Source: Nitrospinota bacterium | GTDB lineage: Bacteria; Nitrospinota; Nitrospinia; Nitrospinales; VA-1 | DNA length: 64,000 nucleotides | Reading direction: 5' to 3' | Assembly: GCA_013349585.1 (NCBI GenBank) | Contig: DUZG01000003.1 | Coordinates: forward strand, 25,936-89,935 | Part shown: one piece after another, positions 63,118 through 64,000 of the stretch | Numbering within the stretch: the stretch's first letter is position 1 | How the letters are laid out: the number at the start of each line of letters is the position of its first letter | The notes under the pieces: generated by a model | Seen by the model: the letters and a program-made list of their open reading frames with translations, nothing else | Told to the model about the DNA's origin: nothing | The model's database searches: none | Made by a program: the position numbers and the translations under genes

Positions 63118-63423
63118 TTTGAGCCTCTATCGAGTCACTTTACTGTTTACGGAATGATGAGTTTAGCATATGGGAATTTATATAGGCATTCCAATTTCGA
63201 TAACTTACTTTATGGTAAATTAATAGCGATTGTTGTCACAATCTTGTTCCAAGCTTGATATTGATTTAACGGCTTTTAAGGCTTTTAGCTGAAGTGGGAA
63301 TTACCGAACTGAAACTATAAAGTGCGAGATGCTTTGTTCATGGATGAACTTGGGGCGACAGTTCAGTATGACAAAAAGCTAGCCCCGCATTTTAGCTGCG
63401 AAAAGCCGCTCTCCAGTAAAAAG

Positions 63424-63473
63424 TGGTGGGACGGGACGGAATCGAACCGCCGACACGAGGATTTTCAGTCCCC
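63424..63473 (-). tRNA. 3'-half remnant of tRNA-Phe (GAA) including CCA; no 5' half (partial tRNA, probable att site)
   Basis: Minus strand GGGGA-CTGAAAA-TCCTC anticodon arm, GGCGG-TTCGATT-CCGTC T-arm, CCGTCCC-A-CCA; D-arm and 5' acceptor strand absent. Confidence 0.8.
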
Positions 63474-63524
63474 GTATCTACGAAATACACCTTATAAATC
63501 AATTATTTATAACCATATTTTTAG

Positions 63525-63546
63525 GGTGTACACAAGGTGTACACAG
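63525..63546 (+). repeat. Tandem direct repeat GGTGTACACAa/GGTGTACACAg next to the tRNA remnant
   Basis: Two adjacent 11-nt copies, each containing palindromic GTGTACAC. Confidence 0.7.
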
Positions 63547-63641
63547 AATTAATACCCATAATGACGGATAAGTTTGAAATAAACACACTTTTTAGTCTTT
63601 CCTGACACACTCTCAGACCCCCTTGTTTTTGCTATTTTCCC

Positions 63642-63681
63642 CAAAAAAAGAGTCCAGAAACCTTGCCGGAAACTGGACTCT
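63642..63681 (-). terminator. Intrinsic terminator on the minus strand
   Basis: Minus strand AGAGTCCAG-15 nt loop-CTGGACTCT followed by TTTTTTGGGG. Confidence 0.75.
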
Positions 63682-64000
63682 CTATAACCACCTCAGCATT
63701 GATCTGAAACAATCCTAATTTACACTCCTCCAACCCTGCTTTGTGCGACAAGCACGATAGTATTGCTGTTTAGTTGGTTGTCATTGTCGTATCACCAACA
63801 TACTCCCTTAATCTTCACCCACACCCTGTTTCTATTCACGATTGGTTCTAGAACTAACCCCTGCTTTTTGGGTTTACTTAGTCGTCCCTGAAAAATTCGA
63901 TAGAGCCCATATATAAAGGGTGAAGATGGGTTTTGAGTGTTGTAAAATTGCCGGAAGTTGTTGAATATCTTTCAAAACCCGGTGATTTTATGCAAGCAAA

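Noticed and set aside
63322-63552. 76 aa plus-strand ORF at the right end
   Set aside because: It reads through the antisense of a tRNA-Phe remnant and the att-like repeats; the motif WDGTESNRRHEDFQSP is a well-known tRNA-antisense translation artefact.
1-64000. CRISPR arrays, transposases, restriction-modification or canonical phage-defence systems
   Set aside because: No spaced direct-repeat array, cas-like, transposase or defence-type ORF was recognised in the window.

Overview
A 64 kb bacterial chromosomal window with mostly housekeeping, flagellar and signalling genes. Gene content is compatible with a Nitrospinota- or Deltaproteobacteria-like organism, but that assignment is inference only. 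Main blocks: (1) rfbB-like, elbB-like and nadE genes; (2) a two-partner secretion pair (TpsB 579 aa, TpsA 1814 aa); (3) a run of three small genes (13.1-14.3 kb), each carrying one in-frame stop; (4) a phosphohexomutase, a left-handed beta-helix acyltransferase-like protein, tRNA-Leu(UAG), then tig-clpP-clpX-lon with a His/Asp-rich insertion in trigger factor; (5) a minus-strand flagellar operon flgC-fliF-fliG-fliH-fliI-fliJ-motE-like with a full-consensus sigma-54 promoter upstream of flgC and an adjacent NtrC-type two-component pair; (6) a decay zone (38.2-44.5 kb) of broken GAF/GGDEF, HDOD, GT39-like, RHS/YD and flagellin genes around an intact sigma-54 activator; (7) a second flagellar locus (47.9-52.8 kb) with a perfect sigma-28 promoter, a putative terminated leader RNA, a disordered Q/E/R-rich protein, a large structured RNA candidate with mutually exclusive pairings that may cover the start codon of a FliD-like gene, and tandem EF-hand-like loops inside that FliD-like protein; (8) aroDE, SLC13 permease, radical SAM, leuCD, FGE-like, LRR and hybrid histidine kinase genes; (9) a 3'-half tRNA-Phe remnant at 63.4 kb with adjacent GGTGTACACA direct repeats, which looks like the distal att site of an integrated element extending beyond the right edge. 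The best candidates for something undescribed are the RNA architecture at 49.89-50.26 kb and the sigma-28-driven leader at 48.62-48.72 kb. All product names come from reading the protein sequences; no database search was run.
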